64,000 bases of DNA from Alistipes finegoldii DSM 17242 (GCF_000265365.1 NC_018011.1:2249501-2313500), one strand, 5' to 3'; positions 19,201 through 27,175 are shown, counted from the stretch's first letter. The notes: generated from the letters alone by a model not told the origin. Translations and numbers: made by a program.

Positions 19201-19448
19201 ATCACGCCGTCCGGTTTCACGGAAATCTGGTAGCGGCCGTCGGCATCGGTGGTGACGCCGTTGGTCGTGCCCTTTTCTATGACCGAAGCGCCGATGAGCG
19301 GAGTCTGGCTGCTGTCGGTCAGCTGTCCGGACACCGTGACCCGATCCTGCGCATGGGCCGGAAGAATGAGTATGCTCAGCAGCAGACTCATCAGAAGAAA
19401 GCGGACGAAGCCCCTGTTCTTCTCCGAAGTTGTCAAATTCATTTTCAT
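16230..19448 (-). CDS. SusC/RagA-type TonB-dependent transporter, no STN domain
   Basis: A 1072-residue outer-membrane transporter with a signal peptide (about 1-32), a carboxypeptidase-regulatory-like domain (about 35-110) containing LIGASVIEKGTTNGV, a plug domain from about 115 (VAIGYGSQRKEDL) and a beta-barrel ending in Phe. Unlike the SusC at 418-3969 it has no STN domain and no FecR or sigma gene beside it, so it must be regulated in another way. I chose the start at MKMNLTTSEK; the upstream in-frame extension has no signal peptide and runs through an AT-rich leader. Confidence 0.94.
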   Translation of the reverse strand: MKMNLTTSEKNRGFVRFLLMSLLLSILILPAHAQDRVTVSGQLTDSSQTPLIGASVIEKGTTNGVTTDADGRYQISVKPDGVIDFSFIGYKPQSLAVMNRTEINVTMEEDATMIGEVVAIGYGSQRKEDLSMAVSTVKVDDAARSRAADLGTLLQGRMPGVTIQQSGDPLQKASFTVRGRGSKGNDDGTDKSAAYSRDNIGPTSGDGVLVVVDGVPGAPYMAEDIETITILKDAASAAIYGASVGSSGVILITTRQAQAGKARVNVNVSVGFERSMNLPTMLNAQQFCDVWGKAVENSPGSSLPNLANPQVYAGANVTRTDWLDEIFRTGLTQHYAVSITGGSETLSSILSVTYDKKEGTLLNTWSQALGAKLHTEFKPVKWLKLSERVNFEYSNGQGNISTSHTGPIYGAMWFPASASVYDRDANGNIVYGNDGKPKWGGIASSADMASGVEGPNIVNPVAQLETMHRRYPRTKIFSTTSLEIKPITSLTLKSEFTADLDMREEDEFSPVIDVPGGSSTSSREQFNYNNFHYLWETTATYAQVFGRHHISAMAGFTTDYKKLHFRDFRTQGYGSNEDHNLVWGAAGSWTKNPNEDIVDYSMVSFLARLGYSFDDRYFLTGSIRRDASSKLPAAKNYDWFPAISGSWKLSSEKFFQNAGLNKVFDLVKFRAGWGKVGNVDLYNLPNPTSIPLSIYPDGSLIGGTTHYGTYLATIPNTDARWETTVQTSAGLDLTMLHNTLEVSVDYYNKETKDLVDYLTIPPQMGVENAPLGNMGHVINKGWEFSVSYRNSAAQGKFNYNVWGTFSTNKGYVEDYGPQPIVMHKYPTFNGIQLFASGAGHPWYSYYIYRTDGIFRSQDEIDRHISKDPDTGEVKMLQPDAKVGDLRFIDTNGDGVINDNDRVLSRSYTPKQTYSFGGSLDWKGFDFSFMFQGVAGNYVYNGTKQLGMNGRQDLGNLTTDVYNTWDFKPMTSKYPRLGLSDDMNGNYLKVSDIFLEKGDYLRLKNITLGYTLPKHISRHIGMEKGSVRVYLSIDNVATITGYSGTDPEVGNYGLDSGIYPTSRFFNFGVNINF

Positions 19449-19805
19449 AGAGTTAAGGTTAATATTAATAGTAATTGTGTAGAGAGGCTCGGTAATTCTC
19501 GGTTTTGGCAGATATTTATTTAAATATTTTAAAAATAGGCGCGGTTTTGGTGTCGATTTGCAGTATGTGCAAAATCGATATTCAAAATTATGTATCTGTA
19601 AATTGTTGGTGGGCGTGGTTTGCGTATTTGAATCCTCAAATTGCGTATAATTGACTGCCGCGCCGGAAAAAACCGGACGATACATATATACAAAAAAGCT
19701 CCGGACTCTGTTGGGGAGTCCGGAGCGCGGATGTCTGTGCTTTTAATATATAGGTGTCGTTCCGATATGGCCGTCCGCCTATTGTGCGGAATCGCCGGCG
19801 GCCCG
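19449..19805. other. intergenic region between SusC and ftsY
   Basis: AT-rich leader of the SusC operon (19449-19690) plus the ftsY terminator. A possible minus-strand -7 box TAATTTTG lies at 19583-19590, leaving a leader of about 130 bases; I could not find a matching -33 element. No gene is visible. Confidence 0.45.
19692..19726 (-). terminator. terminator of ftsY
   Basis: An 11-bp stem GCTCCGGACTC/GAGTCCGGAGC followed on the minus strand by six T. Confidence 0.85.
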
Positions 19806-20816
19806 TCAGCTTTGGCCGGAGCCGTCGCCGAAGAGCGCCTTGACGAACTCTTTGCGGTCGAATATGCGCAGTTGGTCGATGCCTTCTCCGATGCCGATGT
19901 AACGGACCGGGATGTGGAACTGGTCGCTGATGCCGATTACCACGCCGCCTTTGGCCGTGCCGTCGAGTTTGGTGATGGTGAGCGAAGTGACCTGCGTTGC
20001 CTGCGTGAACTGCCGGGCCTGCTCGAAAGCGTTCTGTCCGGTCGAGCCGTCCAGCACGAGCATCACCTCGTGCGGCGCGCCGGGGATCACCTTGCCCATG
20101 ACGTTGCGGATTTTGGTCAGCTCGTTCATCAGGTTGATCTTGTTGTGGAGACGGCCCGCCGTGTCGATCAGCACCACGTCGGCGCCGTTGGCCTTGGCCG
20201 AGGTCAGCGTGTCGAACGCCACCGATGCCGGGTCGGAACCCATCTCCTGACGGATCATCGTGGCTCCCGCACGGTCGGCCCAGACCTTGAGCTGGTCGAT
20301 GGCGGCGGCGCGGAACGTGTCGGCGGCGCCGATCCAGACCTTTTGTCCGGCTTTGGTGAGCTGGGCCGCGAGTTTGCCGATGGTCGTGGTCTTTCCGGCG
20401 CCGTTGACGCCCACGACCATCACCACGTAAGGTTCGCCCTCTTTGGCGTCGAGTCCGAAATGCTTTTCGGAGCCGTGCGACTCCTCCATCAGCGCGGTTA
20501 CCTCTTCGCGCAGAATGGACTGCAGCTCGGAGGTGCCCATATACTTGTCGCGCGCCACGCGCTCTTCGATGCCCCGGATGATTTTGACGGTGGTTTCCAC
20601 GCCTACGTCCGACGAGATAAGCACCTCTTCCAAGTCGTCCAGTACGTCGGCATCGACCGTCGAACGGCCTGCAACGGCGCGGGCGAGCTTCGAGAAAAGT
20701 CCCGTCTTGGTCTTTTCCAGCCCGGCGTTAAGCTCTTCCTGCTGCTGTTTGCGCTCTTCGGAAGCCTGCGCGGCGGAGTTGTCCTGCTTCTTTTTGAAAA
20801 TATCGAAAAATGCCAT
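19806..20816 (-). CDS. ftsY: signal recognition particle receptor FtsY
   Basis: A 336-residue SRP-GTPase that docks ribosome-SRP complexes at the inner membrane. A short acidic/basic N-terminus is followed by the N domain and the G domain with GVNGAGKTTTIGKLA (P-loop), DTFRAAA, DTAGR and TKLDGTAKGG. The acidic A domain of E. coli FtsY is missing, as is usual outside the proteobacteria. It is transcribed alone, from a -7 box at 20839-20846 to the hairpin at 19692-19726. Confidence 0.95.
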   Translation of the reverse strand: MAFFDIFKKKQDNSAAQASEERKQQQEELNAGLEKTKTGLFSKLARAVAGRSTVDADVLDDLEEVLISSDVGVETTVKIIRGIEERVARDKYMGTSELQSILREEVTALMEESHGSEKHFGLDAKEGEPYVVMVVGVNGAGKTTTIGKLAAQLTKAGQKVWIGAADTFRAAAIDQLKVWADRAGATMIRQEMGSDPASVAFDTLTSAKANGADVVLIDTAGRLHNKINLMNELTKIRNVMGKVIPGAPHEVMLVLDGSTGQNAFEQARQFTQATQVTSLTITKLDGTAKGGVVIGISDQFHIPVRYIGIGEGIDQLRIFDRKEFVKALFGDGSGQS

Positions 20817-20838
20817 GTCTAATATCTCTATATCCGTA

Positions 20839-20846
20839 CAAAGATA
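20839..20846 (-). promoter_or_regulatory. -7 box for ftsY
   Basis: TATCTTTG on the minus strand, 22 bases before the ftsY start codon. Confidence 0.65.
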
Positions 20847-20870
20847 ATAAGAATGTTTGGAAAAAAATGT

Positions 20871-20878
20871 TATATTTG
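20871..20878 (+). promoter_or_regulatory. -7 box for the secreted DUF1566-like gene
   Basis: TATATTTG, 20 bases before the start at 20899; divergent from the ftsY promoter. Confidence 0.6.
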
Positions 20879-20898
20879 CACTATATACATTTTCAACG

Positions 20899-21807
20899 AT
20901 GATGAAAAAAACGATTCTGCTGCTTGTGGCAGCGCTTTGCGGCGTATTGACGGCCGCGGCTCAGGACCTGATCGTCAAGACCGATGCGACGAAGGTCGAG
21001 GCCAAAGTAACCGAAATAACACCCGATGCAGTACGGTATAAGCGTTTCTCCAATCCCGACGGACCGACCTATGTGCTGCCTGTCGCCGATATCGACTACA
21101 TTCAGTATGCCAACGGCGAAAAGGAGCGCTTCCGGGCTGCCGAAACTGTGCCTGCGACGCCGCTGACCCCTGCGACGCCGGTCGGTGAGGCTCCGGTCGC
21201 AGCGGCTCCCGCTGCGCAGGCGCCTGTACAGCAGGCTGCGCCGGTGCAGTATGTCGCCAAAGAGTATCAGATCGGCGAGTTCTACGACCAGAACGGCGTC
21301 AAGGGCGTGGTCTGCATGCTGACGGAGGACCGCCGGCACGGACTGATTATTTCGCTCGATGAAATATACCTGCCGTGGAGCGAATTCCGGAAGCCCGACC
21401 TGCGGGTTGCGGGCGCCGACGACCGGATCGACGGCATGGGAAATATGGAGAAGGTAGCCGCCTATATCGCCGAAAACAACCTTGCGTGGGATGATTTTCC
21501 GGCTTTCAAGTGGTGCCGCGACAAGGGCGAGGGCTGGTACCTGCCGGCCATCGACGAACTGCTGACCATCGGACACAACTACAACGGCGGCACGCGCATA
21601 CATTCCAACCGTCAGGCCCGCAACCGTTTCAACGACGCGCTCAAGGATAACGGCGGCAAGCGCATGGACCGTCTGGTCTACTATTTCTCCTCGACCGAGA
21701 AGGACGAGAAGGAAGCCTATACGACCCATACGGGCATCGAACCTCCCTATGTGATCGAGATTCCCAAGTACAACAAATTCCTCGTGCGGGCGGTGCGGAA
21801 GTTTTAG
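20899..21807 (+). CDS. secreted protein with DUF1566-like C-terminal domain
   Basis: A 302-residue exported protein. The signal peptide (about 1-20, ending AAAQ) precedes a small domain (about 22-75), an Ala/Pro/Thr-rich linker (about 80-125) and a C-terminal domain (about 130-302) with WCRDKGEGWYLPAIDEL, which resembles the WxLP..EL core of DUF1566/Lcl domains. Two ATG codons (20899, 20902) are possible starts. No operon partner. The role is unknown; this kind of domain is common in envelope proteins of Bacteroidales. Confidence 0.75.
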   Translation: MMKKTILLLVAALCGVLTAAAQDLIVKTDATKVEAKVTEITPDAVRYKRFSNPDGPTYVLPVADIDYIQYANGEKERFRAAETVPATPLTPATPVGEAPVAAAPAAQAPVQQAAPVQYVAKEYQIGEFYDQNGVKGVVCMLTEDRRHGLIISLDEIYLPWSEFRKPDLRVAGADDRIDGMGNMEKVAAYIAENNLAWDDFPAFKWCRDKGEGWYLPAIDELLTIGHNYNGGTRIHSNRQARNRFNDALKDNGGKRMDRLVYYFSSTEKDEKEAYTTHTGIEPPYVIEIPKYNKFLVRAVRKF

Positions 21808-21823
21808 CTTTCGTCAATTAAAG

Positions 21824-21856
21824 AAAAGGAGTATCCTCGATGGGTACTCCTTTTTT
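21824..21856 (+). terminator. terminator between convergent genes
   Basis: A stem AAAGGAGTA/TACTCCTTT followed by six or seven T on the plus strand, 17 bases after the secreted-protein gene. Confidence 0.8.
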
Positions 21857-21869
21857 GCTTTACCGGCAA

Positions 21870-23084
21870 TCAGATGCTTTCGATCAGGGCGCTCAGTTTA
21901 CGGACGATGACTTCCCAACTGTAATTCTGTTCGACATAAGCCGGTCCTTTTTCGCTTATTTCGCGTCGCAGCCGCTCATCCGTAAAGAGTTTGTGAAGCT
22001 GGCGGCAGAAGTCCCTGCGTCCTTTGTAGTAAAGTGCCGCGCCGCTTTGCTGGCAATGGTCCTTCAGCACTTCGCTGGCTCCGTTTACCAATACGGGAAC
22101 GCGGTTTTGCATGGCTTCGAGCAGCAGCAGGGAGAGACTTTCGAAACGCGATGGATTGATCATCAGAGTTGCGTGCCGGATAATCGCGCTTTTTTCTTCT
22201 TCGGAAACGAATCCCGTCAAAATGATATTCGGATCGTCGGGATATTTGATTTCCGGAGACAGACTCCCGACCAAAACCAGTTTCGACTGCTGCTTGTATG
22301 TCCGGTTGTAAGTCTGAAAATCGGGCAGCAATGTGTTTATCTTGCCGGTTGTGACCCGTCCGAGATAAAGCGCATATTTATCCGGAAGATTGAATTTCGC
22401 TTTGACATGCTCCCACGCTGCGGCGGGCGCGAGTTCTATGCCGGTGCCTACGATGCTGCTCGGCGCCAATCGCGGCCCGAAAATGCGCAGGCATAGCCTG
22501 CGTTCGGCTTCGGTGTTGAACGCAATATGGCGAACCTGCGTGAACAACCGGGTGTAAATGGCCGGGAAAAGCCATTTTTCCGGGTGTGCCATCGGAATCA
22601 GTATGCTTTTTTGGGGAACCTGCAGCCCTGCGAAAATGGTCTGTGCATGGAAATAGCACATGGGAATGAATGCCGCATAATCGTCCCGATGTTCTTCGAT
22701 GTAGCGCAGCAGGTCGGGGGCGTAGGAGACCGTCGAATGCTGGTAGGCGGTTTCCTTGTCGAAGCCGAGATTCCAGATCGGGTGAATTGCCGCAAGGAGA
22801 CGCAACACGCCGGCTTGCGACAACCAATAGCGGAGTCTGCGGACAGGTTTGGATTTCTGAAGCAGCCGGCGGCTTTCCCTGCCGTTGAAGCCGGGATGCG
22901 GTACAAACCGCCGGATGGTTATTCCGCTTTCATGGCTTTCGCCTGCAGGATATTGGTCCGAGGGGTTGTTGAAGTCCTTGAGCGTCGTGGTCAATACCTC
23001 GACGTCATATTTATCCCGCAGTCTTTCTGCAAGCATCCGGCAATGCACTTCCGATCCGCCGTTGATGCCGGCTCCGTAGCGCAC
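21870..23084 (-). CDS. GT4 glycosyltransferase, start disrupted by an A8 run
   Basis: A GT-B fold, family 4 glycosyltransferase, about 404 residues from an in-frame GTG at 23084. It has a Gly-rich N-terminal loop (GAGINGGSE) and a C-terminal half with ALYLGRVTTGK, a typical donor-site E in INPSRFESLSLLLLEAM, and closing helices. The natural start would be the ATG at 23107-23109, 4 bases after the upstream gene; it would give MKKIAFINVRYG, but eight A instead of seven follow it, placing it out of frame with a TGA behind. Either the gene is switched by slippage, or the GTG is used, or the read has an extra base. Confidence 0.85.
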   Translation of the reverse strand: MRYGAGINGGSEVHCRMLAERLRDKYDVEVLTTTLKDFNNPSDQYPAGESHESGITIRRFVPHPGFNGRESRRLLQKSKPVRRLRYWLSQAGVLRLLAAIHPIWNLGFDKETAYQHSTVSYAPDLLRYIEEHRDDYAAFIPMCYFHAQTIFAGLQVPQKSILIPMAHPEKWLFPAIYTRLFTQVRHIAFNTEAERRLCLRIFGPRLAPSSIVGTGIELAPAAAWEHVKAKFNLPDKYALYLGRVTTGKINTLLPDFQTYNRTYKQQSKLVLVGSLSPEIKYPDDPNIILTGFVSEEEKSAIIRHATLMINPSRFESLSLLLLEAMQNRVPVLVNGASEVLKDHCQQSGAALYYKGRRDFCRQLHKLFTDERLRREISEKGPAYVEQNYSWEVIVRKLSALIESI

Positions 23085-23098
23085 GTTGATAAATGCTA

Positions 23099-23106
23099 TT
23101 TTTTTT
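23099..23106 (-). repeat. A8 homopolymer tract after the expected start codon
   Basis: Eight A on the coding strand directly after ATG. Seven would restore the reading frame of the glycosyltransferase. Confidence 0.8.
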
Positions 23107-23113
23107 CATGGGT

Positions 23114-24313
23114 TTACATTTCGTTGAAAAGGCTGAGCCATTGGTTGCCGATATTTTCCAGATCGTATCTGCGGGAAGCTTCCAGCGCGCGCGTCCGCAT
23201 ACGTTCCTGAAGTTCCGTGTCCGCAAGCGCCGCATTCAGCAGCGCGGCGTATTTGCGCAGGCTGTAGGAGGGAACCATGATTCCGCACGCTCCGTCGCAG
23301 GTGATTTCCCTAATTCCGGCATAGGAGTCGAACGATACCGGAATGACGCCGTATTGCTGGCCTTCCATCAGACTCATGGGCAGCCCTTCGAAATTAGAGG
23401 TCAGGCACATGAATGTCGCCCTGCGGTAGAATGGCGTTACATCGGCATGATAGCCGGCGAATTCGGCCCGCTGCAACCGTAGTCTTACGGCTAATTTGCG
23501 CAGGTTCTCGTCTTCCTCGCCGCATCCGACCAGAATCAGCTTCCAGTCTGGATTCCTGCGTTCGACGGTTTTCCATATTTTCAGCAGGCGATCGACCCGT
23601 TTGTGAGCTCTGTGGAAGCGTCCTACGTACAGGACGATCTTTTCTTTGGGCGATACGGGGGCGGCCGCCGCAGGCAGGAGCGGATTGAGTATGGCTCCGT
23701 ATTTCGATGCGGGAGCGTCGCTTCCGGGATGGCCTGAAGCCTTGAGCGCCTGCATGAAGTCCTCTTTGTATTGGTCGCAGAGGAGCAGCATGCGATCCAG
23801 ATGGGGCATCATGCCGGCGTACATTTTCTCTGTCCGGTGCAGGCGTTTGCGGGTAATGCGGTCGAGCGGCCGGCGCAGGAACAGAAATTCCAGCCGGCGC
23901 AGAAATGTCGGATTGGGGATTTCCGTGGATTTGAGTTCGCGCCATGCGTACTCTTCCCAGAAGGGAATGTTGTGCAGACAGAAAATCATCCGGCACCGGG
24001 TCCTGCGTTTGATCTCTGCGAACGGAATGGCATCTATGCCTTGGACGATGATGCAATCTACGCTCTCCTCTTGGAGAGACCGGCAAAGGAAATCGACGTT
24101 CGCCGGTTTTTTCGGATCGGGTCCGGCCGGCAGCTCCCTGAATTGAAATATTGCCCGCTCTTCATCACATAATAATTCGCGGTTCAACTTCTCGATATAC
24201 AGAATTATGCGGTAACCCTGTTTGTGAAAGAAGGAGGCGAGATTGTGCGTTACCGTTTCCGCTCCGCCGTATGGATAAAGCCAATTGAAGAAAGCGATGG
24301 TTTGCAGTTGCAT
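23114..24313 (-). CDS. GT4 glycosyltransferase
   Basis: A 399-residue GT-B fold glycosyltransferase that would move a sugar from a nucleotide donor to a glycan or lipid acceptor at the cytoplasmic face. N-terminal FFNWLYPYGGAE (about 8-19) is the acceptor-side Gly loop; C-terminal VLYVGRFHRAHKRVD (about 228-242) and LTSNFEGLPMSLMEG (about 307-321) are the donor-side motifs. I chose the start MQLQTIAF, as the upstream frame crosses a terminator. It is followed 4 bases later by the expected start of the second GT4, so the two act in one operon. The acceptor is unknown. Confidence 0.9.
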   Translation of the reverse strand: MQLQTIAFFNWLYPYGGAETVTHNLASFFHKQGYRIILYIEKLNRELLCDEERAIFQFRELPAGPDPKKPANVDFLCRSLQEESVDCIIVQGIDAIPFAEIKRRTRCRMIFCLHNIPFWEEYAWRELKSTEIPNPTFLRRLEFLFLRRPLDRITRKRLHRTEKMYAGMMPHLDRMLLLCDQYKEDFMQALKASGHPGSDAPASKYGAILNPLLPAAAAPVSPKEKIVLYVGRFHRAHKRVDRLLKIWKTVERRNPDWKLILVGCGEEDENLRKLAVRLRLQRAEFAGYHADVTPFYRRATFMCLTSNFEGLPMSLMEGQQYGVIPVSFDSYAGIREITCDGACGIMVPSYSLRKYAALLNAALADTELQERMRTRALEASRRYDLENIGNQWLSLFNEM

Positions 24314-24330
24314 TGTCGTGTATTTTTGAC

Positions 24331-24338
24331 CAAAGTTA
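24331..24338 (-). promoter_or_regulatory. -7 box for the glycosyltransferase pair
   Basis: TAACTTTG on the minus strand, 17 bases before the first GT4 start. Confidence 0.6.
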
Positions 24339-24398
24339 CTCTTTTCGCCCTGAAATAGCAAACGGACATCCGAATTTGTGCTTTTCTTCGGAGAGTAT

Positions 24399-24436
24399 AA
24401 ATACAAAGGGCACCCTGTCGGATGCCCTTTGTATTT
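24399..24436 (-). terminator. hairpin after the rpmB-rpmG-DUF4295 genes
   Basis: A 14-bp perfect stem (AAATACAAAGGGCA with its complement) and a 10-base loop. The following T run is weak, but the position after the last gene supports a terminator. Confidence 0.7.
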
Positions 24437-24455
24437 AAGATCGCTCTTAAAATAC

Positions 24456-24614
24456 TTATTTCTTCTCCTCGAAGAATTCTTTGACTTGGTCGTTGGGGAT
24501 GATGCCTTCCTTGAACATGTAAGCACCGGTTTTGTCCGACTTGACCATCTTGATGCACTTCGTAAAGTTCTTACCCGTGCCGGTTTTCAGTGTTGCGACT
24601 ACTTTCTTTGCCAT
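24456..24614 (-). CDS. DUF4295 small ribosomal protein (bL38-type)
   Basis: A 52-residue basic protein, MAKKVVATL to the end EFFEEKK. DUF4295 is confined to Bacteroidetes, where it sits after rpmG; from memory, a protein of this family was found on the large subunit of the Flavobacterium johnsoniae ribosome and named bL38. Here it starts 12 bases after rpmG, in the same order. Its size makes it easy to miss. Confidence 0.85.
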   Translation of the reverse strand: MAKKVVATLKTGTGKNFTKCIKMVKSDKTGAYMFKEGIIPNDQVKEFFEEKK

Positions 24615-24626
24615 AGAGCTTCAAAA

Positions 24627-24809
24627 CTATTTAATTTCACGGTGAACGGTGACCTTTTTCAGAAACGGGTTGTATTTCTTGCGCTCCAGACGGTCGGGGG
24701 TGTTCTTCTTGTTTTTTGTCGTGATGTAACGGGACATTCCCGGAACTCCGCTCTCTTTCTGTTCGGTGCATTCGAGGATGACCTGAACTCTGTTGCCTTT
24801 CTTTGCCAT
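24627..24809 (-). CDS. rpmG: 50S ribosomal protein L33
   Basis: A 60-residue large-subunit protein: MAKKGNRVQVILECTEQK, ITTKNKKNTPDRLERKKYNP. It has only the first Cys (CTEQ), so it is the zinc-free form. It lies 16 bases after rpmB and 12 before DUF4295. Confidence 0.95.
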   Translation of the reverse strand: MAKKGNRVQVILECTEQKESGVPGMSRYITTKNKKNTPDRLERKKYNPFLKKVTVHREIK

Positions 24810-24825
24810 TTGTTACTTCGGTGTT

Positions 24826-25059
24826 TTAGTAAACGGACTTAGGTGCGGCAGCCTCGCGCAGAGCGACTGCAAGACCCTTCTTGTTGATTGTTTTCATGCC
24901 GGCAGCCGATACCTTCAGGGTAATCCAGCGGCCCTCCTGCTCAGACCAGAAACGCTTGGTTTTCAGATTGGGACTGAATTTGCGTTTGGTCTTGTGGTGC
25001 GAGTGCGAGACGTTGTTTCCCACGATCGCCACCTTGCCTGTGATTTCGCAAACTTTCAT
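24826..25059 (-). CDS. rpmB: 50S ribosomal protein L28
   Basis: A 77-residue large-subunit protein with MKVCEITGK at the start, VGNNVSHSHHKTKR and RFWLE-like RFWSEQEGRW. I took the start at 25059; the upstream in-frame ATG lies within the leader. First gene of the L28-L33-DUF4295 operon. Confidence 0.95.
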   Translation of the reverse strand: MKVCEITGKVAIVGNNVSHSHHKTKRKFSPNLKTKRFWSEQEGRWITLKVSAAGMKTINKKGLAVALREAAAPKSVY

Positions 25060-25101
25060 TTTTGTTTTCGATAATATTAATATTATTCCCGTAAGGGAGT
25101 G

Positions 25102-25109
25102 CAAATATA
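25102..25109 (-). promoter_or_regulatory. -7 box for the rpmB operon
   Basis: TATATTTG on the minus strand, about 42 bases before rpmB. Confidence 0.6.
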
Positions 25110-25186
25110 AGGAAAAAATGAGAACTAAAGATTCAGTTGCCCGATTAATTTTTAATGCTGAATGTTATTGTGTTGATAGTCAATGT

Positions 25187-27100
25187 TTAAACGATTGGAA
25201 TTGTGAGCGTGAAACGCGCCCCTTCCGTGTAGGAAGTGTCGAGTTCGACCCCGCCGCCCAATGCGCCGGCGATCAGCCGGCAGACGGCGAAGCCCAGTCC
25301 CATGCCCTGCGAGAACGGGTCGAGTTTGACGAAACGGTCGAAGATGCGCCCGGCTTCTGCGGTGGGGATGCCGGGGCCACGGTCCGTGACCGTGAAGGCG
25401 ATCCGCTTTTTGTACGAGATCAGGGTGTAGGCGAGCGTGATCCGGCCGTCGGGGGCGAAGCGTGCTGCATTGCGCAGCAGTTCGGTCAGGGCCTTGGAGA
25501 GCAGCAGGCAGGAGGTGTTGACCGGAAGTTGTGCGCATTCGGGTTCGAAGCGGATGTCGAGTTTGCGGAGGCTGTAGTCCCTGACGGTCTGAATGCACTG
25601 CATGCAGCAGACGTTGATGTCCACCGGACCCAATGCGGGCGGGGTGTCGGAGGATTCGAGGCCTGCGATATAGAGCACGTCGTCCACGAGTTTCTGGAGG
25701 TAGCCGCTGTTTTCCCGGATGATCTCGATGTAGGACTGACGCTTTTCGTCGTCCGCGTCCGGGGCCGCGGCCAGCTCGGCGAAACCTACGATGGAATTGA
25801 GCGGGGTGTTGATCTCGTGCGTGATGTTGCGGATGAAGACGCCTTTCATCCGGTTGCTCGCTTCCGCGGCCCGTTTGGCATGCGCCAGACGACGGTTCAT
25901 GCGCGCCGTGAAGACAAGAAAGAGGACCGTCAGCAGCAGGATGACGCTCAGCGCCGCGATGCCCAGTTGCGTGCGGTGCAGGCGCACTTCCTGCGTCTGC
26001 CGCTGCAGCTCCGCCTTTTCGACGTCGAGACGGCTGACGTCGAGCAGCGTGGCGAATTCGCCGAGGTTTCTTTCGTTGTCGTCGCCGACCTTTTTCCGGT
26101 AGAGGTCGAGGTAGTGTTTCTGACTTTTGTAGGCGGCTTCGTAATTGCCGGTTTCGGCATAGGTTTCCGCACGGGTTTGGAACAGTTCGTAGAAATAGGT
26201 TTCGCTGTGCCCGGTCTCTTTGAACAGGCCGATCAGTTTGTCGAGTGTGGTCAGCGCCCTGCCGAATTCGTGCTCGGCGAGGTCGATGGCAAGCTGCGCT
26301 TCGGTGAGGCTGGCCGTCGTAAGGTATCCGTCGTGTCCCTGCCGGATTTGGTCGAACAGCGTGCGGGCTTCGGCGCTCCGGCCGGTCCGGCTGTAGAGGA
26401 TCACCTGTTTGAGTTTCAGCGGCCAGATGTATTCGGGCAGGGTGAGCCGCGCCTTGCCTTTTTCGATTTCTTCGGCGGCTTCTTCGTACCGTTCGGTGTC
26501 GATGAGGACGGTGGCCAGTTCGGAATAGAGAATCGGCAGCGAGAATTTGTTGAGGTTGTTCTCTTCGATGAAGCCGATCGCCTTGCGGTAGTAGTCGGCG
26601 GCGGTCTCCTTGAGTCCGCGGGTCCGGTAGATGTGGCCTAACTGCTTGTAGGCTTCGGCGATGGCGGGCTTGTAGTCGTCCTGCTCGGCCTGCGCCATGT
26701 AGCGTTCCAGCTCGTACTGCGCCAGCGTGTATTGCCCGTGTTTCGTGTAGTAGAGAATAAGCCGCGACCAAGTGAAAAAATAGTAGGTCGGCTGCTTGTT
26801 TGCGCGTGCGAAGGCCTGCACGCGGGGAATCCACGCCTTGAGGGAATCCAGTTCGTTGTTGAAGTAATAGTGGTCGGCCTTGAACGAGAGGGCGACGGCC
26901 TGCATGCGGATGTCGTTCTTTTCGCCCGCCAGCCGGAACAGCGTGTCGGCCTTGAGCAGGACGACCGAATCGCGGATGTTGTTGTTGCACCAGCGGTAAT
27001 AGGCGTAAAGCGTGCTGTCTACGTTTTTGTAGGTTTCGGTCTGCGCGTGGCCGGACGGAATCCGGGTAAACAGCATCAATAAAAGCAGGGCTTTTTTCAT
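25187..27100 (-). CDS. membrane sensor histidine kinase with TPR-like periplasmic part
   Basis: A 637-residue sensor kinase. Signal peptide (about 1-20); a long helical TPR-like sensor region (about 30-370); one membrane helix (about 377-398); a HisKA domain with the phospho-acceptor His428 in NITHEINTPLNS; and an ATPase domain with the N box (ELLRNAARFAPDG), G1 (DRGPGIP) and G2 (GMGLGFAV). No response regulator or receiver domain is next to it, so its partner must be encoded elsewhere. The signal sensed is unknown. Confidence 0.92.
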   Translation of the reverse strand: MKKALLLLMLFTRIPSGHAQTETYKNVDSTLYAYYRWCNNNIRDSVVLLKADTLFRLAGEKNDIRMQAVALSFKADHYYFNNELDSLKAWIPRVQAFARANKQPTYYFFTWSRLILYYTKHGQYTLAQYELERYMAQAEQDDYKPAIAEAYKQLGHIYRTRGLKETAADYYRKAIGFIEENNLNKFSLPILYSELATVLIDTERYEEAAEEIEKGKARLTLPEYIWPLKLKQVILYSRTGRSAEARTLFDQIRQGHDGYLTTASLTEAQLAIDLAEHEFGRALTTLDKLIGLFKETGHSETYFYELFQTRAETYAETGNYEAAYKSQKHYLDLYRKKVGDDNERNLGEFATLLDVSRLDVEKAELQRQTQEVRLHRTQLGIAALSVILLLTVLFLVFTARMNRRLAHAKRAAEASNRMKGVFIRNITHEINTPLNSIVGFAELAAAPDADDEKRQSYIEIIRENSGYLQKLVDDVLYIAGLESSDTPPALGPVDINVCCMQCIQTVRDYSLRKLDIRFEPECAQLPVNTSCLLLSKALTELLRNAARFAPDGRITLAYTLISYKKRIAFTVTDRGPGIPTAEAGRIFDRFVKLDPFSQGMGLGFAVCRLIAGALGGGVELDTSYTEGARFTLTIPIV

Positions 27101-27122
27101 TAGTTTTTGAGCTGAATAGTTG

Positions 27123-27130
27123 CAAAGATA
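27123..27130 (-). promoter_or_regulatory. -7 box for the histidine kinase
   Basis: TATCTTTG on the minus strand, 22 bases before the kinase start. Confidence 0.65.
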
Positions 27131-27175
27131 TGTAAATATATGCTATAAAGCAAACTATTCAGTCTATTGATAGGG

